Shown here one piece after another: positions 41,292 through 51,498 of a DNA stretch of 64,000 bases; position 1 is the stretch's first letter; every line of letters starts with the position of its first letter. The notes under the pieces were generated by a model. It was given only the letters and a program-made list of their open reading frames with translations, did no database searches and was not told the DNA's origin. The position numbers and the translations under genes are program-made. Source of the DNA: Nocardia amikacinitolerans NBRC 108937 (GTDB lineage: Bacteria > Actinomycetota > Actinomycetes > Mycobacteriales > Mycobacteriaceae); contig NZ_BDAU01000007.1 in the NCBI RefSeq assembly GCF_001612615.1, forward strand, positions 1 to 64,000, given 5' to 3'.

Positions 41292-43181
41292 ATGCCGATT
41301 GCTTCAGATCCGCCTCCGGGCGCCGGGCTCGCGGAGCGTCCCGAGGACACGGACCCGGTTCCCCAGTACGGCGCCTGGCGTAAGGGCGTCGCGGGTGTGC
41401 TCGCCAAGGCGCGCAGGGTCGACATCGCCGAGTTGCCGGACGAGCCGGAGCAGCTGCTCGCGCAGACCACCTACGACGGGCTCACCGTCGCCCCGCTCTA
41501 CACCCGTCGCGACGAGCGGCCCGAGCTGCCGCTGCCCGGCGCCTTCCCCTTCGTGCGGGGCCGCGACGCCGCGCGCGACGTGCACCGCGGCTGGTATGTC
41601 AGCGCCTTCGTCGGTCCCGGCGACGGCGCCGCGGCCAAGCGCGAGATCCTGGCCGGACTGGAGAACGGCATCAGCGCGGTCTGGCTCGGGGTCGGCGAGC
41701 GGGGCGTTCCGCTGGCCGAGCTGCCCGCGGCGCTGGACGGCCTGCTCTTCGAGCTGGCGCCGCTGACCCTCGACGCCGGCGCGCAGGTGTCGTCCGCCGC
41801 CGCGGCGCTTTTCACGGTGCTCGACGGCTACCAGGCGCCGCAGCGCGCGGATATTCGGCTTTCTCTCGGCGCTGCGCCGCTCACCAGCCGTTTCGCGGGC
41901 GTCGCGGACGCGGAGCTGTCGGAGACCGTCGCGCTGGCCGCCCAGTCCGTCGCCCGTGCGGAGACGGTGCGCGCGATCACCGTGGACGGCACCGTCTTCC
42001 ACGACGCGGGCGCCTCGGACGCGCAGGAGCTCGGCGCGGCGGTGGCCGCGGGCCTCGAGTACCTGCGCGCGCTGACCGAGGGCCAAGACATCGCGGACGC
42101 GCTCGGCCAGCTGGAATTCCGGTTCGCCGCCACCGACGACCAGTTCGCGACGATCGCGAAATTCCGTGCCGCGCGCAAGCTCTGGGCCCGCGTCGCGCAC
42201 GCCTGCGGCGCCCCGGACTTCGGCGGCGCACCGCAGTACGCGGTCACCTCCGCGGCCATGATGAGCCAGCGCGACCCCTGGGTGAACATGCTGCGCACCA
42301 CGCTCGCCGCCTTCGGTGCGGGCGTGGGTGGCGCGGACACCGTCACCGTGCTGCCGTTCGACTCGGCGCTGCCCGCCGGTGAGCTGGGCGTCTCGAAGTC
42401 GTTCGCGGATCGCATGGCCCGCAACACCCAGCTGCTGCTGCTGGAGGAGTCGCACCTCGGCCATGTCCAGGATCCGGGCGCCGGCTCCTGGTACGTCGAG
42501 GACCTGACCGCCGAATTGGCCGCCAAGGCTTGGGCTTTCATGCAGGAGCTGGAAGCCGAGGGCGGCTACCTCGCCGCGCTGGACTCGGGTCTGCTCGCCG
42601 AACGCATCGCCGCCACCAAGGCCGCCCGCGATTCCGACGTCGCGCACCGCAAGACCGCGGTGACAGGTGTCAACGAGTTCCCGAACCTGGCCGAGCGGCC
42701 GCTCTCGGCGGCAGCGCGCACGCCGAGCCGGGTCGCCCGCTACGGCGCGGCCTTCGAGGCGCTGCGCGACCGCTCGGATGTGTATCTGGCGGCCAACGGG
42801 TCCCGGCCGAAGGCGCTGCTTGTGCCGCTCGGCACGGTGGCCGAGCACAACGTGCGGGTCACCTTCATCGCGAACCTGCTGGCCTCCGGCGGTATCGAGT
42901 CGATCAACCCCGGCCCGCTGGACGTGGCCGGAATAGCTTCCGCCGCACAAGAAGCCGACGCCCGCATCGCGGTGCTGTGTGGTTCGGACGCGCGCTACGG
43001 CGCGGAGGCGGGCGCCGCGGTCGAGGCGCTGCGCGCGGCGGGTGTGGAAACGGTGCTGCTGGCGGGTGCGGCGAAGGCCGTCGCCGAACTGAGCGGCACG
43101 CGGCGCCCGGACGGATTCCTCGCCGCGAAGATCGACGCGGTGGCGGCGCTGTCCGGCCTGCTGGAGAAGGTGGGAGCCTGA
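41292..43181 (+). CDS. mutA: Methylmalonyl-CoA mutase, small (beta) subunit
   Basis: A 629-residue subunit that pairs with MutB in converting methylmalonyl-CoA to succinyl-CoA. It has the TIM-barrel fold of the family ([53 protein letters not shown]) and a shortened C-terminal B12-like domain without the cobalamin His motif, as expected for the non-catalytic subunit. The ATG at 41292 starts the conserved region. Its stop overlaps mutB's start (TGATG). In actinomycetes the enzyme links propionate metabolism to methyl-branched lipids. Confidence 0.95.
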   Translation: MPIASDPPPGAGLAERPEDTDPVPQYGAWRKGVAGVLAKARRVDIAELPDEPEQLLAQTTYDGLTVAPLYTRRDERPELPLPGAFPFVRGRDAARDVHRGWYVSAFVGPGDGAAAKREILAGLENGISAVWLGVGERGVPLAELPAALDGLLFELAPLTLDAGAQVSSAAAALFTVLDGYQAPQRADIRLSLGAAPLTSRFAGVADAELSETVALAAQSVARAETVRAITVDGTVFHDAGASDAQELGAAVAAGLEYLRALTEGQDIADALGQLEFRFAATDDQFATIAKFRAARKLWARVAHACGAPDFGGAPQYAVTSAAMMSQRDPWVNMLRTTLAAFGAGVGGADTVTVLPFDSALPAGELGVSKSFADRMARNTQLLLLEESHLGHVQDPGAGSWYVEDLTAELAAKAWAFMQELEAEGGYLAALDSGLLAERIAATKAARDSDVAHRKTAVTGVNEFPNLAERPLSAAARTPSRVARYGAAFEALRDRSDVYLAANGSRPKALLVPLGTVAEHNVRVTFIANLLASGGIESINPGPLDVAGIASAAQEADARIAVLCGSDARYGAEAGAAVEALRAAGVETVLLAGAAKAVAELSGTRRPDGFLAAKIDAVAALSGLLEKVGA

Positions 43182-45457
43182 TGACTACGCGTGAGATCAA
43201 GCACGTGATCGGCAATTTCGCCGAGGTGCCGCTCGACGAGCACGCGCCCGAGCCTGCCGCGGTCGACGCCGCGCAGGTCGAGGCGTATGTGGCGGGCGCG
43301 GCGGCGGCCAACAACTACACGCCCGAGCAGCTGGTGTGGTCGACCCCCGAGGGCATCGACGTGCCGCCGGTGTTCACCAAGGCCGATCGGGACGCCGTCG
43401 CCGCGGAGGGTTATCCGCTCGACAGCGTGCCCGGCGTCGCGCCGTTCGTGCGCGGTCCGTACCCGACCATGTACGTCAACCAGCCGTGGACCATCCGCCA
43501 GTACGCGGGCTTCTCCACCGCCGCCGACTCGAACGCCTTCTACCGCCGCAACCTGCAGGCGGGCCAGAAGGGCTTGTCGGTCGCGTTCGACCTGGCGACG
43601 CACCGCGGCTACGACTCCGATCACCCGCGCGTGCAGGGCGATGTCGGCATGGCTGGCGTCGCCATCGACTCCATCCTGGACATGCGCCAGCTCTTCGACC
43701 ACATTCCCCTCGATCAGGTGAGTGTGTCGATGACGATGAACGGCGCGGTGCTGCCGATCCTGGCGCTCTACGTCGTCGCGGCGGAGGAGCAGGGCGTCGC
43801 GCCCGAGCAGCTGGCCGGAACCATTCAGAACGACATTCTGAAGGAGTTCATGGTCCGCAACACCTACATCTACCCGCCCAAGCCCTCGATGCGGATCATC
43901 TCCGACATCTTCGCCTACACCAGCTCGAAGATGCCGAAGTTCAACTCGATCTCCATCTCCGGCTACCACATCCAGGAGGCCGGAGCCACGGCCGATCTGG
44001 AGCTCGCCTACACCCTCGCCGACGGCGTGGAGTACATCCGGGCAGGCATCGACGCGGGCATGGAGGTCGACAAGTTCGCGCCGCGGCTGTCGTTCTTCTG
44101 GGCCATCGGCATGAACTTCTTCATGGAGGTCGCCAAACTCCGTGCGGGACGGCTGCTCTGGAGCGAGCTGGTCGCCAAGTTCGAGCCCAAGAGCGCGAAA
44201 TCGCTGTCCCTGCGCACCCATTCGCAGACCTCGGGCTGGTCGCTGACCGCGCAGGACGCCTACAACAACGTGGCGCGCACCTGCATCGAGGCGATGGCCG
44301 CGACCCAGGGCCACACCCAGTCGCTGCACACCAACGCCCTCGACGAGGCGCTGGCGCTGCCGACGGACTTCTCCGCCCGCATCGCCCGCAACACCCAGCT
44401 GCTGATCCAGCAGGAGTCCAACACCACCCGGCCCATCGACCCGTGGGGCGGCTCGTACTACGTCGAGTGGCTGACCCACCAGCTGGCCAACCGCGCCCGC
44501 GCGCACATCGCCGAGGTGGAGGCGCACGGCGGTATGGCGCAGGCGATTTCGGAGGGCATCCCGAAGCTGCGCATCGAGGAGGCCGCCGCCCGCACCCAGG
44601 CGCGCATCGACACCGGGCAGCAGCCGGTGATCGGCGTCAACAAGTACCAGGTGGAGGAGGACCACGAGGTCGAGGTCCTCAAGGTCGAGAACTCGCGGGT
44701 GCGCGCCGAGCAGATCGAGAAACTGCGGCAGCTGCGCGCCGACCGCGACCCCGACGCGGTCGAGCGGGCGCTGAACGAATTGACCCGCGCCGCAGCGTCT
44801 TCCGAAGGCGGCATGGAGAACAACCTGCTGGCGCTCGCCATCAATGCCGCGCGCGCCAAGGCCACCGTCGGCGAGATCTCCGACGCGCTGGAGAAGGTGT
44901 ACGGCCGCCACCAGGCCGAGATCCGCACCCTCTCCGGCGTCTACCGCGACGAGGCAGGGAAGGTCACCAACATCACCACGGCTAGCGAACTCGTCGAGGA
45001 ATTCGCCGAGGCCGAAGGTCGTCGGCCGCGCATCCTCGTCGCCAAGATGGGTCAGGACGGGCACGACCGAGGACAGAAGGTGATCGCCACCGCCTTCGCC
45101 GACCTCGGCTTCGACGTCGACGTGGGCCCGCTGTTCCAGACCCCCGAGGAGGTGGCGCAGCAGGCGGCCGACAACGACGTGCACGTCGTCGGTGTGTCCT
45201 CGCTGGCGGCAGGCCACCTCACGCTGGTGCCCGCCCTGCGGCAGGCGCTGGCCGATGTCGGACGCCCCGACATCATGGTCATCGTCGGCGGTGTCATCCC
45301 GCCCGGTGATTTCGACGAGCTCTACCAGGCAGGCGCCGCCGCGATCTTCCCGCCCGGCACCGTCATCGCCGACGCAGCGATCGATCTGCTGAAGAAGCTC
45401 GCGGCCGAGCTCGGTCACGAAATCGGCAGCGGCGCTACGGAGTCCGCCGCCGAATGA
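43181..45457 (+). CDS. mutB: Methylmalonyl-CoA mutase, large (alpha) subunit
   Basis: A 758-residue catalytic subunit. The TIM barrel carries [20 protein letters not shown] and SFDLATH-type segments ([18 protein letters not shown]). The C-terminal cobalamin domain has the DGHDRGQ motif, with the lower axial ligand at His628, then [15 protein letters not shown] and GGVIPPGDF. Length is typical. Translation is coupled to mutA, and the stop overlaps meaB by ATGA. It depends on adenosylcobalamin. Confidence 0.97.
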   Translation: MTTREIKHVIGNFAEVPLDEHAPEPAAVDAAQVEAYVAGAAAANNYTPEQLVWSTPEGIDVPPVFTKADRDAVAAEGYPLDSVPGVAPFVRGPYPTMYVNQPWTIRQYAGFSTAADSNAFYRRNLQAGQKGLSVAFDLATHRGYDSDHPRVQGDVGMAGVAIDSILDMRQLFDHIPLDQVSVSMTMNGAVLPILALYVVAAEEQGVAPEQLAGTIQNDILKEFMVRNTYIYPPKPSMRIISDIFAYTSSKMPKFNSISISGYHIQEAGATADLELAYTLADGVEYIRAGIDAGMEVDKFAPRLSFFWAIGMNFFMEVAKLRAGRLLWSELVAKFEPKSAKSLSLRTHSQTSGWSLTAQDAYNNVARTCIEAMAATQGHTQSLHTNALDEALALPTDFSARIARNTQLLIQQESNTTRPIDPWGGSYYVEWLTHQLANRARAHIAEVEAHGGMAQAISEGIPKLRIEEAAARTQARIDTGQQPVIGVNKYQVEEDHEVEVLKVENSRVRAEQIEKLRQLRADRDPDAVERALNELTRAAASSEGGMENNLLALAINAARAKATVGEISDALEKVYGRHQAEIRTLSGVYRDEAGKVTNITTASELVEEFAEAEGRRPRILVAKMGQDGHDRGQKVIATAFADLGFDVDVGPLFQTPEEVAQQAADNDVHVVGVSSLAAGHLTLVPALRQALADVGRPDIMVIVGGVIPPGDFDELYQAGAAAIFPPGTVIADAAIDLLKKLAAELGHEIGSGATESAAE

Positions 45458-46497
45458 GTGACGCAGGTTCTCCGCGTGGGGGAGCGGCGCGCCGCACCAT
45501 CGATGTCGACGCACTCGCCACGGCGGTCCGCAACAACGAGCGGGCCGCCCTGGCGCGGGCCATCACTCTCGTCGAGTCGACAAGGGCCGACCACCGGGCG
45601 CTGGCTCAGCAGCTGCTGCTGAAGCTGACGCCGGAGGCGCAGGGTTCGGCGAGTGCGGTGCTGTCGAATCGGGTGGGCATCACCGGCGTTCCCGGCGTCG
45701 GCAAGTCGACGTTCATCGACGCGCTCGGGATGTACCTGATCGGCAAGGGGCATCGGGTCGCGGTGCTCGCCGTCGATCCGTCCTCGACCCGCACCGGCGG
45801 TTCCATCCTCGGCGACAAGACGCGGATGGCGCGACTCTCGGTGGAGCGCGACGCCTATATCCGACCCTCGCCCACGGCGGGCACGCTCGGCGGCGTCGCC
45901 AAGGCGACCCGCGAGACCATCGTGCTGCTGGAAGCGGCGGGTTACGACGTGATCCTGGTGGAGACCGTCGGCGTCGGCCAGTCCGAGGTGACGGTCGCCA
46001 ACATGGTCGACGTGTTCTGCTTCCTGACCTTGGCCCGCACCGGAGATCAGTTGCAGGGCATCAAGAAAGGCGTGCTCGAGCTCGCCGACCTCGTCGCGGT
46101 GAACAAGGCCGACGGCAAGCACGAGGTGGAGGCCAAGGCGGCCGCGCGCGAGCTGGCCGGTGCGCTGCGCCTCATCCACCCGCACGACGCGCTCTGGCGG
46201 CCACCGGTGCTCACCATGAGCGGTCTGGAAGGCCTTGGCCTGGACAAGTTCTGGGACACCGTGCTGAAGCACCGGCGGGTGCTCACCGACGCGGGCGAGT
46301 TCGACGAGAAGCGCCGCCGCCAGCAGGTCGACTGGACCTGGACCATGGTGCACGACCAGTTGCTGCGCAGGTTGGCCGACAACCCGAACGTGAAAGCCAT
46401 TCGCGCCCAAGTGGAAAAGCAGGTGCGCGACGGCACGCTGACCGCGGCGTTGGCCGCCGAGGAAATCCTCGACGCCTTCGACACCACCGGCGACTAG
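45454..46497 (+). CDS. meaB: MeaB G-protein chaperone of methylmalonyl-CoA mutase
   Basis: A 347-residue SIMIBI-class GTPase that gates cofactor loading and protects MutAB. The P-loop is [10 protein letters not shown]; switch segments include [22 protein letters not shown] and [16 protein letters not shown] is the base-recognition motif. The older name is ArgK. Coupled to mutB by a 4-bp overlap, matching Rv1496. Confidence 0.95.
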   Translation: MSDAGSPRGGAARRTIDVDALATAVRNNERAALARAITLVESTRADHRALAQQLLLKLTPEAQGSASAVLSNRVGITGVPGVGKSTFIDALGMYLIGKGHRVAVLAVDPSSTRTGGSILGDKTRMARLSVERDAYIRPSPTAGTLGGVAKATRETIVLLEAAGYDVILVETVGVGQSEVTVANMVDVFCFLTLARTGDQLQGIKKGVLELADLVAVNKADGKHEVEAKAAARELAGALRLIHPHDALWRPPVLTMSGLEGLGLDKFWDTVLKHRRVLTDAGEFDEKRRRQQVDWTWTMVHDQLLRRLADNPNVKAIRAQVEKQVRDGTLTAALAAEEILDAFDTTGD

Positions 46498-46529
46498 TTT
46501 CGCTCCGCCCCTCCGGGTGTTTCGGGAGA

Positions 46530-46874
46530 TCAGCTCTCGCGACCGTAGTCGTCGTCCAGCCGGACGATGTCGTCCTCGCCGAAGTAGGTGCCGGTCTGGA
46601 CCTCGACGAAGACGAGATCCTCGCGCCCCTCGGCGGCGACGCGGTGTGCCGTCTCCACCGGAATGTCGACGCTGTCGCCTGCGCGAACCGGGCGATCCTG
46701 GCCGTCGATGGTCACGACACCCTCACCGGCCACCACGAACCAGTGCTCGGCGCGCCGGGAGTGGCGCTGATAGCTCAGCCGGTGGCCCGGCCGGACGGTG
46801 ATCGTCTTGACCTTGAACGTCGTCTCGTCGGAAAGTACCCGGTAGGCGCCCCACGGGCGTTCGCTGCTCTCCAT
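46530..46874 (-). CDS. Mannose-6-phosphate isomerase-type cupin
   Basis: A 114-residue single cupin of the type II phosphomannose isomerase class. WGAYRVLSD begins the barrel; GHRLSYQRHSRRAEHWFVVAG carries the metal-binding His/Glu cluster, and G-x-P-x-x-x-H appears as DIPVETAHRV. In this family the domain is often fused to a GDP-mannose pyrophosphorylase; alone, its role is uncertain. It is convergent with meaB. A GTG one codon upstream is an alternative start. Confidence 0.85.
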   Translation of the reverse strand: MESSERPWGAYRVLSDETTFKVKTITVRPGHRLSYQRHSRRAEHWFVVAGEGVVTIDGQDRPVRAGDSVDIPVETAHRVAAEGREDLVFVEVQTGTYFGEDDIVRLDDDYGRES

Positions 46875-46937
46875 CACCCGGGCAGTGTATGAGGCCGTCG
46901 TCGTAGGTGCGGGGCGGATCCGTTGCCGGTGGTGCGG

Positions 46938-47501
46938 TCAATCGGTGAGGTCGGGTGGGGTGGGGGAGAGTAGGCGGGGGTCGGGTTCGGATCCGGTCAT
47001 GGCGAGTGCTCCGGCAATGGCTCGGGCGAGTGTCAGAAGTCCACGGGGACTGCGTTTGTCGATTCCGCCGAGCAGCTGTTTCAGGATGGTGAGCTGGTCG
47101 AAGTAGATGCGCTCGGTGACGAGGTTCTCGTGTTCGTCGAAGACGAAGTACGCCGTCATCCTGGTGCGGTGCTCGGAACCGGTGGGTGGGATCTTGCCGA
47201 GTGGTCCGAGATGTGTTCCGAGCAGCCAGAATTCGACGACGACGGCGTCGTGGCTGTGCCGGAACGCGATGATCTCGTGGTCCTGGTCCGGGAAGGCGAG
47301 GCGGGTGTCGCGGTAGTAGTCGCGGACTTCGCGGTCGCCGTCGTGGACGAGCAGCTGCGCGATCAGCTCGTAGTGCGGGTGCGGGAACGTCGACAAGGTC
47401 GCGTCCCAATCCTGGCGGACCTCGTCGTGGAAATGATCGAGGACGAGTTTCTCGCGGGCCCGCAAGACATCTTCGGGCGGCAGGTGGAATCGTGACAGCA
47501 C
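46938..47501 (-). CDS. NTF2-like (SnoaL) fold protein
   Basis: A 187-residue protein with an NTF2/SnoaL-type pattern: an N-terminal helix (EDVLRAREKLVLDHFHDE), RQDWDATLSTFPHPHYEL, and a strand-rich half (AVVVEFWLLGTHLG; MTAYFVFDEHENLVTERIYFDQ). Such proteins are isomerases, hydratases or cyclases, or simple binding proteins. The GTG start lies 10 bp behind the truncated lactonase-like gene, so both would be under the TetR-type operator at 47811-47860. Substrate unknown. Confidence 0.75.
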   Translation of the reverse strand: MLSRFHLPPEDVLRAREKLVLDHFHDEVRQDWDATLSTFPHPHYELIAQLLVHDGDREVRDYYRDTRLAFPDQDHEIIAFRHSHDAVVVEFWLLGTHLGPLGKIPPTGSEHRTRMTAYFVFDEHENLVTERIYFDQLTILKQLLGGIDKRSPRGLLTLARAIAGALAMTGSEPDPRLLSPTPPDLTD

Positions 47502-47511
47502 AGGGTCCTCC

Positions 47512-47808
47512 TCAAAGGCTCGATGCGTGGGTGATGTGGTTGATCACCAGGCTCTGGTTGCCGAACACGTGGCCGGGCGTCTTGACGACGGCGACGCCGG
47601 GGCCGAGCACGATCGAACCCTCGATTGGCAGGAACGCCTCGGCGGGGACGTCGCGGTACGCCGCGGGCTGATACCACGGCTTTTGCAGCGGATGCAGTTC
47701 GGCCACGGCGGCGAGCTCGTCGCGGATGTCGGCGAACGTGTCGATGCGGTCCCCGACGCTCGGAAGGTCGGCGACGTCGCCCCACGGAAAACGCATTCGG
47801 AACTCCAA
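47512..47808 (-). pseudogene. Truncated metallo-beta-lactamase-fold hydrolase
   Basis: A 98-residue frame that starts like a lactonase-type metallo-hydrolase partner region and ends in VAVVKTPGHVFGNQSLVIN followed by a few residues and a stop. TPGHTxGNQSL is the fold's third metal-binding region, which is normally followed by about 100-150 more residues. Those are missing here, and the next gene begins 10 bp later. I read this as a C-terminally truncated gene. It could still encode a short stable protein. It is divergent from the TetR gene. Confidence 0.55.
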
Positions 47809-47810
47809 AA

Positions 47811-47860
47811 TCCACGCTGTGGGTTTAACTGCTGCCGCGAATTTATACCCACGGTGTGGA
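47811..47860. promoter_or_regulatory. Paired operator between TetR gene and lactonase fragment
   Basis: TCCACGCTGTGGGTTTAA (47811-47828) and TTATACCCACGGTGTGGA (47843-47860) are inverted copies matching at 15 of 18 positions, with a 14-bp spacer. Each copy is itself a partial palindrome around CCAC..GTGG. The site overlaps both divergent promoters and is a natural target of the TetR protein at 47892. Confidence 0.7.
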
Positions 47861-47891
47861 TTAATGCAAGAGGGTGCGGAAGAATGACGCC

Positions 47892-48575
47892 ATGGCCCAA
47901 GCCCCCACCGCCCGCCGCGGACGACCGCCCAAAGGCGCCAGTCAGCTCACCCGAGCGGCGATCGTCGACGCGACCCTCGAAGTCATCGACGAAGAGGGTG
48001 TCGGCGCGGTGGGCATGCGGGCGGTCGCCAGGGTGCTCGGCGTCGACCCCAAGAGCCTGTACAACCACGTCGACGGCAAGGACGGACTGCTCGACGCGGT
48101 CGCCGAGCACCTCCTGGGTTCGATCGAGCTGCCCGCCCGCACCGGTGACCACCGAGCGGATTTGCGCGCGATCGCCGACGCGTTCCGCGACCGCGCCCTA
48201 CTGCACCCGGAAGCCGCCGCCCTGGTGCTCACCCGGCAACTCGCCTCGTTCGAGGGCCTGGCGCCGATCCAATCCGTCTTGGCGATACTGCGCGCCGCGG
48301 GCTGTCACCCCGAGGAAGCCGTCCACATGCTGCGGACCGTGCTCGCCGCACTCATCGGAACCCTGCTGCGCGAGGTGAACGCGGGCCCGACCTACGGCAC
48401 CGACGACGCGGCGGGGATCGCCGCGCGCCGGGCCGCGCTCGAGCAGTCGGGACTTCCCGCCGTCGCCGAGGCCGCACCGTACCTCGCGCGGTTCGACAGC
48501 CAGGCGGAGTACGACTACGCGATGGATCTCGCGCTCGACGCGGTCCTCGCCCGGCTCGCGCGGACGACCCGCTGA
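47892..48575 (+). CDS. TetR-family regulator with TetR_C-type ligand domain
   Basis: A 227-residue repressor. A basic start (ARRGRPPKG) precedes the HTH (LTRAAIVDATLEVIDEEGVGA; MRAVARVLGVDPKSLYNHVDG). VGMRAVAR and LYNHV are typical of the group that resembles TetR itself. The C-terminal helical domain contains DYAMDLALDAVLARL. It is divergent from the lactonase fragment and NTF2-like gene, with a paired operator between them, so autoregulation and control of that pair are likely. A small molecule is the presumed inducer. Confidence 0.85.
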   Translation: MAQAPTARRGRPPKGASQLTRAAIVDATLEVIDEEGVGAVGMRAVARVLGVDPKSLYNHVDGKDGLLDAVAEHLLGSIELPARTGDHRADLRAIADAFRDRALLHPEAAALVLTRQLASFEGLAPIQSVLAILRAAGCHPEEAVHMLRTVLAALIGTLLREVNAGPTYGTDDAAGIAARRAALEQSGLPAVAEAAPYLARFDSQAEYDYAMDLALDAVLARLARTTR

Positions 48576-48603
48576 GGCGGAACCCGTTGGCGCGCTCCGC
48601 TGT

Positions 48604-49545
48604 TCAGCCGACCCGCGCCGCTTCGCGAGCGAGAATGCGCTCGCGTTGTTCTTCGAACCGGACGACATCGCGGGCGAGTTTGTCGAGGTACTCGCCGAGT
48701 TCTTCGCGGCTGCGTTCACCACGTGCGGTGAAGTCCTCGCGCTTGAAGACTTTCCAGACGCGCAGGACCGGCATCACGACCTCGTCCAGGTGCTGGCGCA
48801 GATCGTAGATCCCGTGCTTGACCATCAACACACCGTTGCGCCGCCAGTTCGGCATTCCTGCGCCCGGCATGGCAAAGTTCTTCACGACCATGGTCACCGA
48901 TTCCATGGCCTGATCCGGATCGATGTCGAACGCGGCACCGGCGACGTTGCGGTAGAACATCATGTGCAAGTTCTCGTCGGCCGCGATGCGCTGCAACATC
49001 CGGTCGGCGACGGGGTCGTCGCAGACTTGTCCGGTAGTGCGGTGGCTGACCCGGGTGGCCAACTCCTGAAACGTCACGTACGCGATCTGATCGCACACAC
49101 CGCCGAAGCCCGGCGGCGTGTGCACACCGCGGGTCAGATGCACCATTCGGTCGTTCTCCAAGGCGACGGGATCGACAGCGCGGGTGCAGACGAGGTAGTC
49201 GCGCATGGCGATGGCGTGCCGGTTCTCCTCGGCGGTCCAGCGGCCGATCCAGGTGCCCCACGCGCCGTCGCGCGCGAAGTTCTCGGAGATCACGCGGTGG
49301 TAGGAGGGCAGATTGTCTTCGGTGAGCAGGTTCGTGATCATCGCGACCTTGGCGACCTCCGAGAGCCGGGACTGCCCGGGATCCCAATCCTCGCCGCCCA
49401 TGGCCGCGAAGTTGCGGCCCTCGTCCCACGGAACGTAGTCGTGCGGACACCATTCCTTGGCCGTCGCCAGATGCCGGTCGATATTGGCCGCGACCACCGG
49501 TTCGAGTTCCATCAGAAGTTCGAGTTGCGTCAAGTTCCTTGCCAT
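48604..49545 (-). CDS. desA: Acyl-ACP desaturase (DesA type)
   Basis: A 313-residue soluble di-iron desaturase that introduces a double bond into an acyl-ACP. The iron ligands fall in two ExxH motifs: EENRH (WTAEENRHAIAMRDYL) and DENLH (AADENLHMMFYRNV), with further Glu residues in the first and third helices (TEDNLPSYH; VTFQELATRVSH). Length agrees with actinobacterial DesA1/DesA2. The start ATG follows AAAGGCGC. It could serve mycolate or membrane-lipid synthesis. The isoform is not decided by sequence alone. Confidence 0.9.
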   Translation of the reverse strand: MARNLTQLELLMELEPVVAANIDRHLATAKEWCPHDYVPWDEGRNFAAMGGEDWDPGQSRLSEVAKVAMITNLLTEDNLPSYHRVISENFARDGAWGTWIGRWTAEENRHAIAMRDYLVCTRAVDPVALENDRMVHLTRGVHTPPGFGGVCDQIAYVTFQELATRVSHRTTGQVCDDPVADRMLQRIAADENLHMMFYRNVAGAAFDIDPDQAMESVTMVVKNFAMPGAGMPNWRRNGVLMVKHGIYDLRQHLDEVVMPVLRVWKVFKREDFTARGERSREELGEYLDKLARDVVRFEEQRERILAREAARVG

Positions 49546-49850
49546 GCAGCGCCTTTCGATTCGGTGGAGAAAAACCACGGAACGTACCGCTGTTCACGCA
49601 TCACTGACTGTGCGGGCCTCGCCGCGCACCCCACCCTAGACCAGCCCCACGTCGTCGGCGGCGAGGTTCGACTGCCTGGGGCTGGCATCGACGCTTCTAC
49701 CAGGCGTTTAACGGCGGGTACCAAGTGTCTTTCCGGTGGGATGTCGGCCGGGGCGATTGTGCTGTAACTTACTGCCCGGGAACAGCGTTCGATCGCGGTA
49801 GCGAACAGCGCTCTCCGAGTGGTTCATCTCGAGCAGTGGGAGTATTTGCC
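49546..49850. other. Divergent gap between desaturase and secreted protein
   Basis: About 305 bp with no supportable gene. An in-frame extension of the next gene back to 49725 lacks a ribosome site and looks non-coding. The region should hold promoters for both genes. No clear repeat or operator was noticed. Confidence 0.35.
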
Positions 49851-50612
49851 GTGGCAGGTCGGCATCGACGGGTACAGAACTCCGGCGCGCGCAATGCGGT
49901 CCGACCGATGGTCGGCGCGGTGCCGATCGCGCTAGCCGTGGTCTGCGCCGGGACTGCGACCGCCGACCCGACCGGCGCGCCGACCTCGCCGGGAATCACC
50001 CAATCCGAGCAGCCGGTGCAACCCGCGGTCGCGCCGGGGACGCCCATCCAGCCCGGTGTCACCACCGAACCGGTCCAACCGGTCGTGCCGCCCGCGCCGG
50101 AGCAGCCGTCCCCCGAGCCGGAGACCGAACCCGGACTCGAGTACGCCGACCCGGTCGAGGAGCCCGAGCCGGTTCCGCAGAGCGCGGCGATCGAGCCGGA
50201 AGCGCCGCAGGCGCCCGAGGTCGCGCCCGCGCCCACGCTGAAGGTCGGCTCGTTCAGCACACCGGTTCCGCACGAGGTGCCCGCCGACGTGCTCGCCGGA
50301 GTGAACCACGGTGTCGCGGAGTTCGAGGCCCAGGTGGCGGCGGCGTCGCAGGGCTTCGGCGTTGACTCGCGCCGGGCGGGCAACATCGCGGGCGGCGCGC
50401 TGGTCGGCGCGGCGATCGCCGGCGTCCCCGCGGCAGTGGTCGGCGGTGTCGGCGGCGGGCTGATCGGCGCCGGTGTCGGATTCGCGGCCTGCGGCGTAGG
50501 GACGGCCGCGGGTGGCGCGGTCGGCGCCGCGGTCGGTGCGGCCGCGCTCGGTATCCCCGCCGCCGCGGTCGGTGGGCTCATCGGCGGCGCGGTGGGTTCG
50601 CAAATGGCCTGA
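49851..50612 (+). CDS. Secreted Pro-rich protein with Gly-zipper C-terminus
   Basis: A 253-residue predicted secreted protein. The signal peptide covers about residues 1-39 (basic start, MVGAVPIALAVVCAGTATA, cleavage near ADP). A Pro/Glu-rich linker (about 45-140) follows, then a conserved stretch ending in FGVDSRRAGNIAGGALVGAAIAG. The last 70 residues are Gly/Ala repeats of the glycine-zipper kind (AVVGGVGGGLIGAGVG; AAVGAAALGIP), which can insert into membranes. Similar secreted proteins are common in Nocardia. The GTG start was picked for GGGAG at ideal spacing. Function unknown. Confidence 0.7.
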   Translation: MAGRHRRVQNSGARNAVRPMVGAVPIALAVVCAGTATADPTGAPTSPGITQSEQPVQPAVAPGTPIQPGVTTEPVQPVVPPAPEQPSPEPETEPGLEYADPVEEPEPVPQSAAIEPEAPQAPEVAPAPTLKVGSFSTPVPHEVPADVLAGVNHGVAEFEAQVAAASQGFGVDSRRAGNIAGGALVGAAIAGVPAAVVGGVGGGLIGAGVGFAACGVGTAAGGAVGAAVGAAALGIPAAAVGGLIGGAVGSQMA

Positions 50613-50820
50613 TCGCCGCGTCCACCCGCTCGTGCGGCTCGGTGCGCGGTGAGCGTGCACAGCTCGGTCGAACGTGCGATCGGATTCGAGCTGAGCCTTC
50701 GTGCATCCGGTGCGCGACGGCCACGCCGACCGGCGAGGCGGGGACTTTTCCGGCGGTGGTGTGGGTTGTACGTTGGGCCGATAATGGCTTTCGGGAAGTA
50801 CGACCTGCTGAGGAGGTTGC

Positions 50821-51336
50821 GTGACCGACACGCGGAAGGCGATTCTGGCCGGCGGATGCTTCTGGGGCATGCAGGATCTGATTCGCAAGCAGCCAGGGGT
50901 GCTGTCGACGCGGGTCGGCTACACCGGTGGGCGCAACGATCACCCCACGTACCGCAATCATCCCGGACACGCGGAGGCGGTGGAGATCGTCTACGACCCG
51001 GAGCGGACCGACTATCGGGCGCTGCTGGAGTTCTTCTTCCAGATCCACGATCCGACGACGAAGGATCGGCAGGGCAACGACATCGGCACCAGCTACCGGT
51101 CGGCCATCTTCTATTTGGACGAGGATCAGAGGCGGACGGCGCTGGAGACCATCCTCGACGTCGACGACTCCGGGCTGTGGCCGGGCAAGGTCGTCACCGA
51201 GGTGACGCAGGCGAGCGAGTTCTGGGAGGCGGAGCCGGAGCACCAGGACTACCTGGAGCGCTACCCGGACGGTTACACCTGCCACTTCCCGCGTCCCGGC
51301 TGGAAGCTGCCCAAGCGGCAGACCACCGCGCAGTAG
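50821..51336 (+). CDS. msrA: Peptide methionine sulfoxide reductase A
   Basis: A 171-residue MsrA that reduces methionine-S-sulfoxide in proteins. The catalytic motif GCFWG places the nucleophile at Cys13; [22 protein letters not shown] and [11 protein letters not shown] follow. One further Cys (YTCHFPRP) near the C-terminus may be the resolving residue. The GTG start is preceded by AGGAGGTT. It is closed by a strong terminator 14 bp after the stop. Confidence 0.95.
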   Translation: MTDTRKAILAGGCFWGMQDLIRKQPGVLSTRVGYTGGRNDHPTYRNHPGHAEAVEIVYDPERTDYRALLEFFFQIHDPTTKDRQGNDIGTSYRSAIFYLDEDQRRTALETILDVDDSGLWPGKVVTEVTQASEFWEAEPEHQDYLERYPDGYTCHFPRPGWKLPKRQTTAQ

Positions 51337-51350
51337 TCCTGACAAACCGA

Positions 51351-51383
51351 GGCGGGCACCGAAATCCGGTGCCCGCCTTGTTG
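51351..51383 (+). terminator. Intrinsic terminator after msrA
   Basis: GGCGGGCACCG (51351-51361) pairs perfectly with CGGTGCCCGCC (51367-51377) around a 5-nt loop, followed by TTGTTGTT. This is a classical intrinsic terminator. Confidence 0.85.
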
Positions 51384-51438
51384 TTACGGGAAGCGGCTGA
51401 CTCTTCGAGCAGGATCGCCCGGCCGAGTGGCGGAATAG

Positions 51439-51470
51439 TTTAGCGTTGAGATAAATTACTTAGCGCTAAG
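51439..51470. promoter_or_regulatory. Two operator-like palindromes before the reductase gene
   Basis: CTTAGCGCTAAG (51459-51470) is a perfect 12-bp palindrome. TTTAGCGTTGAG (51439-51450) is a related imperfect copy 20 bp upstream. The AT-rich stretch between them (GATAAATTA) may hold the promoter -10. The arrangement suggests cooperative binding of a MarR- or HxlR-type repressor; no such gene is adjacent. Confidence 0.6.
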
Positions 51471-51498
51471 AGATTCTTGCGACGAGGAGGTTCTGACG

